A DNA stretch of 64,000 bases from Campylobacter concisus (GCF_003048615.2 NZ_CP049263.1:744001-808000); one strand, 5' to 3'; positions 28,607 through 36,968 are shown, counted from the first letter of the stretch. The notes: generated by a model not told the origin, from the sequence alone. Numbers and translations: made by a program.

Positions 28607-29736
28607 TACTTATAAAAAATGCCAAAATTTACTCGCCAAAATTTCTTGGCAAAAAAGATATATTTATATGTAATGGCAAGATCGTCTGCATAGCTGAAAA
28701 TTTAGAGCCAAATTTGCCAAATGTAAAGGTGATCGACGCTTCAAATTTAGTAGCCATACCAGGTCTTATTGATAAGCACGTGCATATCACTGGAGGCGGC
28801 GGAGAGGGTGGCTTTAAGACTAGAGTGCCTGAGATCATGCTTTCAAATTTAATAGAAGCTGGCATAACGACGGCTGTTGGCCTACTTGGAACTGACAGCA
28901 CGACAAGAAGCGTTGAAAATTTAGTCGCAAAAGCACACGCGCTAAACGACGAGGGCATCACATGCTACGCTCACACCGGCGCATACAGCTCTAAAACGCC
29001 AACTATAACTGGAGAGATCGAAAAAGATATTGTCTTTGTTGATCCGATAATCGGCACCAAGCTAGCCATAAGCGACCACCGCTCATCAAGCGTGAGCAAA
29101 GATGAGCTCGCTCACATAGTCTCTGCTGGCAGGGTGGCTGGTATGATCAGCTCGAAGTCAGGACACACCACACTTCACATGGGCGACGGCAAAAAGGGCT
29201 TAAATTTGATCTATGAAGTGCTAAATGAGTATGACATGCCGATCACGCTATTTCAGCCAACGCACGTAAATAGAAACGAGGAGCTTTTTAAGCAAAGCTT
29301 TAAATTTATAAAAGATGGCGGCTATATCGACTTTACCTGTATGCCAGGACTTACGCCACTTGAGGCTGTAAAGCGTATCAAAAAAGAAAATTTACCGACA
29401 AATAAGATAACAATTAGCTCAGATGGCTTTGGTAGCTACTCTAGCTATGATAGTGACGGAAATTTACTAAAAATAGGCATTGCTAGCGTCAAGAGCTTAT
29501 ATGAAGAGTTTATAAATTTTGTAAAAGATGGTTTTAGTATCGAAGAGGCGTTGCCGTATTTTACGACAAATGTTGCAAGAAGTGTAGCCTTGCAAAATAA
29601 AAAAGGCGAGATAAAAGAAAATTTCGATGCAGATATTTTGCTAATCGATGATAAATTTGAGATTAAATTTGTCGTTGCAAAGGGTGAAATTTTAAAAGAT
29701 GACAGCGGTTTTATAAAAAAAGGAACATATGAATAA
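28603..29736 (+). CDS. iadA: Isoaspartyl dipeptidase (beta-aspartyl-peptidase)
   Basis: IadA hydrolyses isoaspartyl dipeptides left from breakdown of damaged proteins. It is an amidohydrolase: the metal-binding HVH motif follows PGLIDK, then the glycine-rich GGGGEGG segment, the Lys in GTKLAISDHRSS expected to be carboxylated and bridge the metals, and the PTHVNRNEELF metal-ligand histidine motif. The length of 377 residues is close to the family's 380-390. It is translationally coupled to the NhaC-type carrier. It is probably cytoplasmic, as no signal peptide is present. Confidence 0.9.
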   Translation: MILIKNAKIYSPKFLGKKDIFICNGKIVCIAENLEPNLPNVKVIDASNLVAIPGLIDKHVHITGGGGEGGFKTRVPEIMLSNLIEAGITTAVGLLGTDSTTRSVENLVAKAHALNDEGITCYAHTGAYSSKTPTITGEIEKDIVFVDPIIGTKLAISDHRSSSVSKDELAHIVSAGRVAGMISSKSGHTTLHMGDGKKGLNLIYEVLNEYDMPITLFQPTHVNRNEELFKQSFKFIKDGGYIDFTCMPGLTPLEAVKRIKKENLPTNKITISSDGFGSYSSYDSDGNLLKIGIASVKSLYEEFINFVKDGFSIEEALPYFTTNVARSVALQNKKGEIKENFDADILLIDDKFEIKFVVAKGEILKDDSGFIKKGTYE

Positions 29737-29816
29737 ATCTAACTTATTAACCGTTATTTAAGCTTTTTTTAAATAAAATTAGGTCTTTTTAATAAATTTA
29801 GTTGAAAGGAATTATT

Positions 29817-30212
29817 GTGCCAACCATAAATCAATTGGTCAGAAATGAACGCAAGAAAGTGACTGTTAAGTCAAAATCTCCAGCGTTAAAAGAGTGCCCT
29901 CAAAGAAGAGGAGTTTGCACTAGGGTTTATACTACAACTCCTAAAAAACCAAACTCAGCTTTGAGGAAAGTTGCCAAAGTTAGGCTTACAAGCGGTTTTG
30001 AAGTCATCAGCTATATCGGCGGTGAAGGTCACAACCTACAAGAACACAGTATCGTTTTAGTTCGCGGCGGTAGGGTTAAAGACTTACCAGGTGTTAAGTA
30101 TCACATCGTTCGTGGTGCACTTGATACTGCTGGTGTTGCAAAAAGAACAGTTTCTCGTTCTAAATATGGTGCAAAACGCCCTAAAGCTGGCGCTGCTGCT
30201 CCAAAAAAGTAA
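29817..30212 (+). CDS. rpsL: 30S ribosomal protein S12
   Basis: S12 is part of the decoding centre. I use the GTG at 29817 ([11 protein letters not shown]), preceded by GAAAGGA; an in-frame ATG at 29802 would overlap that site. The 131 residues are slightly longer than in E. coli because of a C-terminal Ala/Pro/Lys extension. The residues matching K43 (TTTPKKPNS) and K88 (GGRVKDLPG), where streptomycin resistance mutations arise, are wild type. It begins the str-type unit rpsL-rpsG-fusA. Confidence 0.96.
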   Translation: MPTINQLVRNERKKVTVKSKSPALKECPQRRGVCTRVYTTTPKKPNSALRKVAKVRLTSGFEVISYIGGEGHNLQEHSIVLVRGGRVKDLPGVKYHIVRGALDTAGVAKRTVSRSKYGAKRPKAGAAAPKK

Positions 30213-30225
30213 AAAATTAGGTTCG

Positions 30226-30254
30226 CAGACGTTGCTTAAATTTGCAAACGTTTG
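30226..30254 (+). promoter_or_regulatory. Hairpin between rpsL and rpsG, possible S7 control site
   Basis: CAGACGTTGC can pair with GCAAACGTTTG, allowing one G-U pair and a one-base bulge, with a loop of about 8 bases. In E. coli the S7 repressor binds the rpsL-rpsG intercistronic mRNA. The position matches, but the structure was only paired by eye. Confidence 0.35.
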
Positions 30255-30269
30255 AGTAAAATTTCATAA

Positions 30270-30761
<492 letters not shown>

Positions 30762-30773
30762 GAAAGAATTAGT

Positions 30774-32852
30774 ATGGCAGAGAGAAAAACGCCTTTACAT
30801 AAGGTAAGAAATATCGGTATTGCGGCTCACATTGATGCTGGAAAAACAACTACTAGTGAGAGAATTTTGTTCTTCACTGGTATGAGCCATAAGATAGGTG
30901 AGGTTCATGATGGTGCTGCTACTATGGACTGGATGGAGCAAGAAAAAGAGCGTGGTATTACTATTACATCAGCTGCAACTACAGCGTTTTGGAAGGGCTA
31001 CCAAGTAAACCTAATCGACACTCCGGGACACGTTGACTTCACTATTGAGGTTGAGCGTTCTATGCGTGTTCTTGACGGCGCTGTTGCGGTATTTTGTTCT
31101 GTTGGTGGTGTTCAGCCACAGTCTGAAACTGTTTGGAGACAAGCAAATAAATATCACGTACCAAGAATTGTTTTTGTTAATAAAATGGATAGAATTGGTG
31201 CAAATTTCTTTAGAGTTGAAGAGCAGATTAGAGAAAGATTAAAAGCAAATCCAGTGCCTATCCAAATTCCTATCGGTGCAGAGGATAACTTTAAAGGTGT
31301 GGTTGATCTTGTAAGAATGAAAGCATACGTTTGGAATGACGAGAAAAAGCCAACTGACTATGTAGAAGAAGAAATTCCAGCTGAAGTTAAAGATAAAGCT
31401 GAAGAATACCGCGCAAAACTAATCGAAGCTGTTTCTGAAACAGATGATAGTTTGATGGAGAAATTCTTTGCAGGCGAAGAACTAACTGAAGAAGAGATCA
31501 AAAAAGGTATAAAAGCAGGCTGCTTAAGAATGACTATCACACCTATGCTTTGCGGAACTGCGTTTAAAAACAAAGGTATCCAACCTCTGCTTGACGCAGT
31601 AGTTGATTATCTACCAGCTCCAGATGAGATTGCAGCGATAAATGGTGTTTATGAAGATGGCACTGAAGTGACTGTTGAAAGTACAGATGATGGCGAATTT
31701 GCCGCTCTTGCGTTTAAAATTATGACTGACCCATTTGTTGGACAGCTAACATTTATCCGTGTTTATAGAGGAAGCCTTGAAAGCGGTAGCTATGCTTACA
31801 ACACAGTTCAAGACTGCAAAGAGAGAATCGGCCGCTTACTAAAAATGCACTCAAATAAACGTGAAGAGATTACTGAGCTTTTTGCTGGTGAAATTGGCGC
31901 TGTTGTTGGTCTAAAAAATACTCTAACAGGCGATACTCTTGCAAGTGAAAAAGATAAAGTTATCCTTGAGAGAATGGACTTCCCAGAGCCAGTTATCAGT
32001 GTTGCGGTTGAACCAAAAACAAAAGCAGATCAAGAAAAAATGGCGATCGCTCTTCAAAAACTAGCTCAAGAAGATCCAAGCTTTAGAGTTAGCACTGATG
32101 AAGAGAGCGGACAAACTATCATTAGTGGTATGGGTGAGCTTCACCTAGAGATCATTGTTGATCGTATGCTTCGTGAATTTAAAGTTGATGCTGAAGTTGG
32201 TCAGCCGCAAGTTGCATACCGTGAGACTATCCGTAAGGCAGTTGAACAAGAGTACAAGTATGCTAAACAATCAGGTGGTCGTGGTCAATATGGTCACGTG
32301 TTCTTACGCATCGAGCCACTTCCAGCTGCTAGCGGATTTGAATTCGTTAACGACATCAAAGGTGGTGTTGTTCCAAAAGAGTACATCCCAGCTGTTGAAA
32401 AAGGTTGTAAAGAAGCGCTTCAAAGCGGTGTTCTTGCAGGATACCCAGTTGAAGATGTTAAAGTTACACTTTTTGATGGTAGCTACCACGAAGTTGACTC
32501 ATCTGAAATGGCATTTAAACTTGCTGCTTCAATGGGCTTTAAAGAGGGCGCTAGAAAAGCAGGTGCAGTTATACTTGAGCCTATGATGAAAGTTGAAGTT
32601 GAGACTCCAGAAGAGTATATGGGTGATGTTATTGGTGACCTTAATAAGCGCCGTGGCCAAGTAAATTCAATGGATGATAGAAATGGTGTAAAAATCATTG
32701 CTGCTTATTGTCCACTTGCTCAAATGTTTGGCTACTCAACAGATCTTCGCTCAATGACTCAAGGTCGTGCGACTTACTCTATGGAATTTGATCACTACGA
32801 AGAAGTTCCTAAAAACGTAAGTGAAGAGATTATTAAAAAGAGAAATGGCTAA
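30774..32852 (+). CDS. fusA: Elongation factor G
   Basis: EF-G drives ribosomal translocation by GTP hydrolysis. The G1 motif AHIDAGKTT, the switch segment [10 protein letters not shown], the DTPGHVDF G3 motif and NKMDR G4 motif are intact, and domains II-V follow; 692 residues is full length. It ends the rpsL-rpsG-fusA unit, with a terminator hairpin after the stop. Confidence 0.98.
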   Translation: MAERKTPLHKVRNIGIAAHIDAGKTTTSERILFFTGMSHKIGEVHDGAATMDWMEQEKERGITITSAATTAFWKGYQVNLIDTPGHVDFTIEVERSMRVLDGAVAVFCSVGGVQPQSETVWRQANKYHVPRIVFVNKMDRIGANFFRVEEQIRERLKANPVPIQIPIGAEDNFKGVVDLVRMKAYVWNDEKKPTDYVEEEIPAEVKDKAEEYRAKLIEAVSETDDSLMEKFFAGEELTEEEIKKGIKAGCLRMTITPMLCGTAFKNKGIQPLLDAVVDYLPAPDEIAAINGVYEDGTEVTVESTDDGEFAALAFKIMTDPFVGQLTFIRVYRGSLESGSYAYNTVQDCKERIGRLLKMHSNKREEITELFAGEIGAVVGLKNTLTGDTLASEKDKVILERMDFPEPVISVAVEPKTKADQEKMAIALQKLAQEDPSFRVSTDEESGQTIISGMGELHLEIIVDRMLREFKVDAEVGQPQVAYRETIRKAVEQEYKYAKQSGGRGQYGHVFLRIEPLPAASGFEFVNDIKGGVVPKEYIPAVEKGCKEALQSGVLAGYPVEDVKVTLFDGSYHEVDSSEMAFKLAASMGFKEGARKAGAVILEPMMKVEVETPEEYMGDVIGDLNKRRGQVNSMDDRNGVKIIAAYCPLAQMFGYSTDLRSMTQGRATYSMEFDHYEEVPKNVSEEIIKKRNG

Positions 32853-32863
32853 TTAGCCAAAAT

Positions 32864-32883
32864 AGGGCAGAGTGATCTGCCCT
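32864..32883 (+). terminator. Terminator after fusA
   Basis: A 7-bp stem AGGGCAG / CTGCCCT with a 6-base loop is followed by TTAAAATTTAA, 11 bases after the fusA stop. The U-tract is short, so efficiency is uncertain. Confidence 0.65.
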
Positions 32884-32930
32884 TTAAAATTTAACTACTT
32901 GAGTAAAAATTTAAACTAACTTGTAAATTT

Positions 32931-33007
32931 GTCCTCATAGCTCAGCTGGATAGAGCGCAGAATTCCTAATTCTGAGGTCGTGAGTTCGAACCTCGCTGGG
33001 GACACCA
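32931..33007 (+). tRNA. tRNA-Arg (anticodon CCT)
   Basis: Acceptor GTCCTCA pairs with TGGGGAC allowing wobble. The anticodon stem CAGAA/TTCTG encloses TTCCTAA (anticodon CCT, reads AGG), the T arm has AGTTCGAACCT, and CCA is encoded. The 223 bases after it (33008-33230) are very AT-rich, with no repeat or RNA I can name; they should hold the promoter of the rhodanese gene. Confidence 0.95.
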
Positions 33008-33230
33008 CTCCTGCTTTAAATACCGTGCAATAACAATCTTTTATAGAGTGCTTTTAATCATTTATATTTAGAATTCTTATTTTTATAAGTAGTTGTGTTT
33101 GATATATAAATAAATTTATTTTTTTAATGAATTATTTGTATGACCTCACTATCAATAAAATTTATCAACAAAAATTTTATATATTTAATAATCCATGCTA
33201 ACATTTCAAAAATTTATTTAAGGAGAGTAG

Positions 33231-33608
33231 ATGAAAAAAATTTTACTTTTAGGAGCCGTTTGTTGTATGTTGTCAGCTGATGTTAAAACTGTTAATATAA
33301 GCCCAGATGAGATCAAAAAATATGACCAGATTGTTGATATTAGAACTCCATCTGAATGGCAAGAGACTGGCATCATAACTGGTGCGAAGACCATCACTTT
33401 TGATCCAAGTAACAAGAGTGCATTTTTAGATGAGCTTTCAAAGGCGGTTGATATCAAAAAGCCTATCGCTCTTGTTTGTAGAAGTGGTAGAAGAAGCACA
33501 GCAGCAGCTGCAGCGATAGATAGCACAGATCTTAAGATTATAAATTTAGATGGTGGCATGAGTAGTTTGATCGAGCAAGGTTACAAAACTACACCTTATA
33601 AAAAATAG
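33231..33608 (+). CDS. Periplasmic rhodanese-like protein
   Basis: A short N-terminal signal peptide (about 1-16) is followed by a single rhodanese domain with the DIRTPSEWQETG segment and the active-site loop CRSGRRS (C83). Such proteins transfer sulfane sulfur or act in periplasmic thiol chemistry. A good ribosome-binding site (AAGGAG) precedes the ATG. It stands alone between tRNA-Arg and dps, without obvious partner genes. The substrate is not predictable from sequence. Confidence 0.88.
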   Translation: MKKILLLGAVCCMLSADVKTVNISPDEIKKYDQIVDIRTPSEWQETGIITGAKTITFDPSNKSAFLDELSKAVDIKKPIALVCRSGRRSTAAAAAIDSTDLKIINLDGGMSSLIEQGYKTTPYKK

Positions 33609-33671
33609 ACAAATCTCTAAAATCTACATTTGACTACAAGATAAATTTATTTTGTAGTCAAAATTTATACT

Positions 33672-33692
33672 AAATAATAAATTTTATTATTT
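33672..33692 (+). promoter_or_regulatory. Perfect 21-base palindrome upstream of dps, possible Fur/PerR operator
   Basis: AAATAATAAA-T-TTTATTATTT is a perfect 10-1-10 inverted repeat, 29 bases before the TATAAT at 33721. An odd-centred AT-rich palindrome of this form resembles Fur/PerR boxes (7-1-7), and dps genes are often under oxidative-stress or iron control. The AT-rich background makes chance palindromes more likely, so confidence is moderate. Confidence 0.45.
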
Positions 33693-33710
33693 GATTAACC
33701 AGTGATTAAC
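33692..33710 (+). repeat. Two TGATTAAC direct repeats, 11 bases apart, in the dps promoter
   Basis: TGATTAAC occurs at 33692-33699 and 33703-33710, one helical turn apart, directly upstream of the -10 box at 33721-33726. OmpR-family regulators bind such phased direct repeats; CosR, an OmpR-type regulator of Campylobacter, controls dps in C. jejuni. The link to CosR is inference. Confidence 0.4.
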
Positions 33711-33720
33711 TCTAAGTCAA

Positions 33721-33726
33721 TATAAT
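33721..33726 (+). promoter_or_regulatory. -10 element of the dps promoter
   Basis: A TATAAT lies 34 bases before the dps start codon, with a leader of about 28 bases containing AGGAG. The phased repeats and the palindrome lie directly upstream of it. Confidence 0.6.
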
Positions 33727-33760
33727 TTCATCACATTTAAACAATAAAGAAGGAGACAAA

Positions 33761-34195
33761 ATGTCAAAAGTTATTTTACAGTTAAACACAATTCAGGCTG
33801 ATGCAAATGCACTTTATATCAAATTTCACGATCTTCACTGGAATGTAAAAGGCCTTCAGTTTTTTAGCGTCCACGAGTATACTGAAAAAGCTTATGAGGA
33901 TATGAGTGAGATTTTTGATGACGCAGCTGAGAGAGCTCTTATGCTTGGTGGCAGACCTATTGTTAAGGCCGAAGAGTTAGCAAAAGTCGCTCACATAAAA
34001 CACGAGCCAAAAGAGAGCTACACTCCGACTGAAGTTTTGGATATTGTTTTGGCTGATTACAAGCACCTTTTGGGCGAGTTTAAAAAGCTTGATGAGCTTG
34101 CAGAAGGCGACACAACAACTCAGATGTACGCACAAGATCAAATAGCTAAATTTGAAAAAGCCATCTGGATGCTAAACGCAACACTTGGCAAATAA
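33761..34195 (+). CDS. dps: Dps-family DNA-binding/iron-storing ferritin
   Basis: Dps oligomers oxidise and store iron with peroxide and protect DNA. The 144-residue protein has the ferroxidase-site segment KFHDLHWNVKG and the second ligand segment EIFDDAAERALMLGG, as in Dps/NapA proteins. The long Lys-rich DNA-binding tail of E. coli Dps is absent. It is monocistronic, bounded by a stress-type promoter region and a hairpin just after the stop. Confidence 0.93.
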   Translation: MSKVILQLNTIQADANALYIKFHDLHWNVKGLQFFSVHEYTEKAYEDMSEIFDDAAERALMLGGRPIVKAEELAKVAHIKHEPKESYTPTEVLDIVLADYKHLLGEFKKLDELAEGDTTTQMYAQDQIAKFEKAIWMLNATLGK

Positions 34196-34199
34196 TTAC

Positions 34200-34217
34200 A
34201 GCGGGAGCTCTCCCGCT
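34200..34217 (+). terminator. Hairpin after dps
   Basis: A perfect 8-bp stem AGCGGGAG / CTCCCGCT with a two-base centre (likely opening to a 4-base loop) and TTTA after it starts 5 bases after the stop. The U-tract is short. Confidence 0.65.
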
Positions 34218-34223
34218 TTACCC

Positions 34224-34250
34224 TAAATAAATTCCACCTTTTGGCGATAT
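34224..34250 (+). promoter_or_regulatory. Candidate sigma28 (FliA) promoter
   Basis: TAAA (34224-34227) and GCGATAT (34244-34250), separated by 16 bases, match the flagellar sigma28 pattern TAAA-N15-GCCGATAA, with the CGATAT form used in Campylobacter. The gene start is 28 bases downstream, with AGGAG in between. Confidence 0.5.
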
Positions 34251-34278
34251 AGTTTTTATAAACTTATAGGAGCCAAAT

Positions 34279-34866
34279 ATGCAAATCAGTCAAATCGTAA
34301 GCTCATACAACACTTCAAGTATAAAAGAAAATGTAAAATCAGAAATTTCGCTTCATAAAGATGAAAAAGAGGTTTCTAAAAAGCAGCCCGAGATTTCAAA
34401 TTTAAGCGCAAAAGAGATATCAAATAGCTACTTTTTGCAGTATCAAAAAGATATTACTCAAAATACTAGTTCAAATTTACTAGCTCAAGGTGGTCTAAGC
34501 TTTAGTGTGCCTGAAAATTTATCAGACATTTTAGCTGGACTTGATCTAGCAGGCATAGGCTACAACGGCAAAGCTCTAGGAGAGCTAAGTAGCGATGAGG
34601 CGAGCGAGCTAGTTAGTGAAAATGGCTTTTTTGGCATCGCAAATACAGCTGATAGGATAGCCGGCTTTGTGCTAAATGGTGCAGGCGATGATGTAGAGAA
34701 GCTAAAAGCTGGTAGAGATGGCGTGGCAAAGGGCTTTGAGGATGCAAAGAAAATTTGGGGTGGTGAACTTCCTGAAATTTCACAAAAGACTATCGAAAAG
34801 ACCCTTGAGACGCTCGATAAAAAGATCGCCGAACTTGGCGGTAATGTTTTAAACGTATCAGCCTAA
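34279..34866 (+). CDS. Hypothetical protein, possibly flagellar-regulon (sigma28) controlled
   Basis: I do not recognise a function with certainty. The 195-residue protein has no signal peptide or membrane helix; residues 1-60 are Ser/Lys/Glu-rich and probably disordered. The C-terminal half holds a segment ADRIAGFVLNGAGDDVEKLK followed by GFEDAKKIWGGELPEI, a pattern I recall from Campylobacterota proteins (perhaps DUF5610-like) auto-named hydrogenase-4 component G; that name is not convincing. The upstream promoter looks sigma28-like, so the product may be a flagellum-associated or flagellum-exported protein. A long hairpin ends the unit. Confidence 0.75.
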   Translation: MQISQIVSSYNTSSIKENVKSEISLHKDEKEVSKKQPEISNLSAKEISNSYFLQYQKDITQNTSSNLLAQGGLSFSVPENLSDILAGLDLAGIGYNGKALGELSSDEASELVSENGFFGIANTADRIAGFVLNGAGDDVEKLKAGRDGVAKGFEDAKKIWGGELPEISQKTIEKTLETLDKKIAELGGNVLNVSA

Positions 34867-34894
34867 ATTTCTTGGGGTCTCTCCCAAGAAATTT
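34865..34894 (+). terminator. Terminator after the possible sigma28-controlled gene
   Basis: A perfect 12-bp inverted repeat, AAATTTCTTGGG / CCCAAGAAATTT, with a 6-base loop overlaps the last two bases of the stop codon. The A/T flanks of the stem let it act in both directions. Confidence 0.7.
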
Positions 34895-34958
34895 ATATAT
34901 TAATGTAAGTACAAAACTCAAATTTTAAAATTCGCAAATTTTATTTAATCTTAAAAGC

Positions 34959-34964
34959 TATACT
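34959..34964 (+). promoter_or_regulatory. -10 element before the lipoprotein gene
   Basis: TATACT lies 25 bases before the start codon, after the T-rich stretch TTTTATTTAATC. It is the same box as at rpoB and leaves a short leader with AAGGAG. Confidence 0.5.
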
Positions 34965-34989
34965 TTGCTCTTTATATTAAGGAGAAAAG

Positions 34990-35427
34990 ATGAAAGCTAA
35001 AATTTTACTTCCTCTAGCAGTAGCTACTATGTTTTTGGGATGCTCATTTTTTGATGACAATCCACCAGTCCGCAAGCAACCAAGGCAAGCTACTAAAACT
35101 ATACCTGCAAAAAGCTCAATCAAAGGCTTCATAAAAGATGTTAGCTATAAAGATTCGAAATACTGCTACGAGATAGTAGCCAGCGATGCGAAAAATCACA
35201 AACTAAACAAAGCAAATTTTTGTGCAAACAGATATTATTACGATAAAGGCGATCTTGTCTATGCGACTTTTTACGCAGATAAGCTCATAGACATGCTTCT
35301 TATAAAAGAGGGCGGCTCTAGAGGCGCATATAATGGCATAAGAAAACCACAAAATGAAGTGGTTGTTAAAAGAAAAAATATAAAAACAAATATCGAAGTA
35401 CCAAAAGAGGAGAAAATTTCTTTTTAG
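34990..35427 (+). CDS. Hypothetical lipoprotein
   Basis: The N terminus is a lipoprotein signal peptide with lipobox FLGC (lipidated Cys at 18). The mature 128 residues begin with a Pro/Lys-rich linker; the core at about 44-115 contains three more Cys residues (in YCYEI and FCANR among others) and alternates beta-like stretches. The C-terminal 30 residues are Lys/Glu-rich. I do not recognise a family. It stands alone, between a hairpin and a promoter-like TATAAT that belongs to the region before the porin gene. Confidence 0.8.
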   Translation: MKAKILLPLAVATMFLGCSFFDDNPPVRKQPRQATKTIPAKSSIKGFIKDVSYKDSKYCYEIVASDAKNHKLNKANFCANRYYYDKGDLVYATFYADKLIDMLLIKEGGSRGAYNGIRKPQNEVVVKRKNIKTNIEVPKEEKISF

Positions 35428-35465
35428 ATTACCGTTGATTTACTGCTAGCGTATATAATTTCATC

Positions 35466-35520
35466 AGCAATCAAAACTAGAACTCCTTTTAAGGGGCAAA
35501 GCAACGGCCCCTTTTTCTTT
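35466..35520 (+). ncRNA. Possible small RNA upstream of the porin gene
   Basis: A TATAAT at 35454-35459 is followed about 32 bases later by an intrinsic terminator: stem AAGGGGC (35491-35497) / GCCCCTT (35507-35513), loop of 9 bases, then TTTCTTTTT. A transcript of about 55 bases is predicted. Positions 35483-35494 (CTCCTTTTAAGG) are perfectly complementary to 35687-35698, the ribosome-binding region of the porin gene. It could act on the porin mRNA, or it may be only the terminator of the lipoprotein gene. Its existence is inferred. Confidence 0.4.
35491..35520 (+). terminator. Intrinsic terminator before the porin region
   Basis: A 7-bp stem AAGGGGC / GCCCCTT with a 9-base loop is followed by TTTCTTTTT. 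It ends either the lipoprotein transcript or the short RNA proposed here. Confidence 0.75.
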
Positions 35521-35523
35521 TTA

Positions 35524-35542
35524 CCCCCCCCCCTTTTTTTTT
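35524..35542 (+). repeat. Homopolymer tract: ten C then nine T
   Basis: C10 (35524-35533) followed by T9 (35534-35542) lies between the terminator and the porin promoter, about 125 bases before the -10 box. In Campylobacter long G or C tracts change length by slipped-strand mispairing and often cause phase variation; here it is not in a gene, so any effect would be on transcription or RNA structure. Sequencing error in tract length is also possible. Confidence 0.8.
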
Positions 35543-35595
35543 AAAGTCTCATTTGTAAAAGTTAAATTATCAAAATATACCTCTTTTTGGTCAAA

Positions 35596-35614
35596 ATCGG
35601 TAAACGATCGGTAA
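35596..35614 (+). repeat. Two ATCGGTAA direct repeats, 11 bases apart, upstream of the porin promoter
   Basis: ATCGGTAA occurs at 35596-35603 and 35607-35614, one helical turn apart, ending 52 bases before the -10 box. The phasing suggests a dimeric activator or repressor site, for example of an OmpR-family regulator; this is inference. The sequence is richer in G/C than its surroundings, which makes chance less likely. Confidence 0.45.
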
Positions 35615-35666
35615 CAAAAATGCAAAATTTTATGATTTTTTAAGCTTCATCTTAAAATTTATTGAT

Positions 35667-35672
35667 TATAAT
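35667..35672 (+). promoter_or_regulatory. -10 element of the porin promoter
   Basis: TATAAT within GATTATAATCG lies 31 bases before the start codon and is preceded by TTTTTTAAGCTT, the T-rich periodic signal typical of strong Campylobacter promoters. Confidence 0.7.
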
Positions 35673-35703
35673 CGTCGACACAAAAACCTTAAAAGGAGAA
35701 AAA

Positions 35704-36939
35704 ATGAAACTAACAAAAATTAGTTTAGCCGCTTTGGTTGCTTTAGGCGCATTCTCAAGTGTAGCAAGTGCTACTCCACTTGAAGAAGCTATAAAAAATG
35801 TTGATCTTTCTGGTATGGCAAGATATAGATATACTCATACGCATCAGTATAATAAGAAACAAAAAGACGTTTTTAAAGAAAATGGAACTAATGATGGTGA
35901 TGGTCATGGCTTTAAAATGATCACAAATTTTAAAGCTGCTATCGACGATAACTTCTTTGGTGTTATCGGTTTAAGATATAGCAAAACTGATGGATCAGGT
36001 GATAATGCTGGTAATGGTACAGATAAGACAGATACAACTACAGGATTTGGTGTTCACCAATTCTATCTAGGCTATAAGATCGGTGGTACTACTATAACAG
36101 CTGGTAAACAAGAGATTGGCTCATACTTTACTGATGATGCTATCGGTACTGGTGTAAGAGTAGTAAATGAAGATATCGAAGGTCTTACTCTAACAGCTTT
36201 AGCTTTTGATGCTCTTGAAGGCAATGGCGAGAGCGATGGCAAATTATATGATGCAGCTGTAACTAATAAATTAAATAGCTATGACGTTGGTAACTTATAT
36301 GCAGCTGGTATTGCTGGTTCATTTAATCCAGTTAGCTTCCAACTATGGTATGGCACATTAACTAATCTAGCTGATGTACTTGCAGCTGACGTTTCAGCTA
36401 AATTCGACATCACTAATGACTTTGCCCTAGGTGCAAGACTTAACTATGCAAATAGCATAGCTGATAAAGAAGCTAAAAACATCCTTGGCTACAATGATGG
36501 TAACTTCTATGCTGGCGAACTTTCAACTTCACTATTTGGTTTTGATCTAGCTGCTGGTTATATCGGCTGGAAAGCTCAAGATAAAGGTGTGTCAGCATTT
36601 ACATTTGAAGATCAAGGTGGCCTAATAACTGCTGGTGAAGATGTATTTGACTGGACATATGCAGAGGGTAAAGGTAACTTCTTCTATGCAACAAGTGCAT
36701 ATACATTTGATAAATTCACAGTTGGTTTAGATTATGTTAAAGGTACTCAAAAAACTTCAGCTGGCGCTGGTAACCCAGATGTAAAAGATAAAGTTGAGGA
36801 ATTTGTTCCAAGATTTGCTTACCAATACAACAAAAAGCTAACATTTAGCTCATTTTATTCTTTCCAAACTCACAAACTACCTAATGATGTGAAGACAAAA
36901 GATGACAAATTTAGATTTGAAGCTAAATACTCATTCTAA
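35704..36939 (+). CDS. porA: Major outer membrane porin (Campylobacter MOMP family)
   Basis: This is the main trimeric porin of the outer membrane. I start at the ATG at 35704, which follows AAAAGGAG; the in-frame upstream ATG at 35662 is in the promoter and is rejected. The signal peptide ends ...SVASA, and the mature protein begins TPLEEAIKNVDLSGMARYRY, the MOMP N terminus. It has 411 residues, many alternating beta strands and a terminal aromatic (ending YSF), as expected of a beta barrel. Surface loops such as the Gly/Asp-rich one near residues 100-115 are probably variable. The upstream region is unusual: tract, phased repeats and RNA complementarity. Confidence 0.93.
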   Translation: MKLTKISLAALVALGAFSSVASATPLEEAIKNVDLSGMARYRYTHTHQYNKKQKDVFKENGTNDGDGHGFKMITNFKAAIDDNFFGVIGLRYSKTDGSGDNAGNGTDKTDTTTGFGVHQFYLGYKIGGTTITAGKQEIGSYFTDDAIGTGVRVVNEDIEGLTLTALAFDALEGNGESDGKLYDAAVTNKLNSYDVGNLYAAGIAGSFNPVSFQLWYGTLTNLADVLAADVSAKFDITNDFALGARLNYANSIADKEAKNILGYNDGNFYAGELSTSLFGFDLAAGYIGWKAQDKGVSAFTFEDQGGLITAGEDVFDWTYAEGKGNFFYATSAYTFDKFTVGLDYVKGTQKTSAGAGNPDVKDKVEEFVPRFAYQYNKKLTFSSFYSFQTHKLPNDVKTKDDKFRFEAKYSF

Positions 36940-36968
36940 TTCATAGCTCGTTAATCAACTTATGATAT

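Noticed and set aside
32853-33230. Genomic island or attachment site at tRNA-Arg
   Set aside because: No integrase, no direct repeat of the tRNA 3' end and no composition change are visible in the genes that follow.
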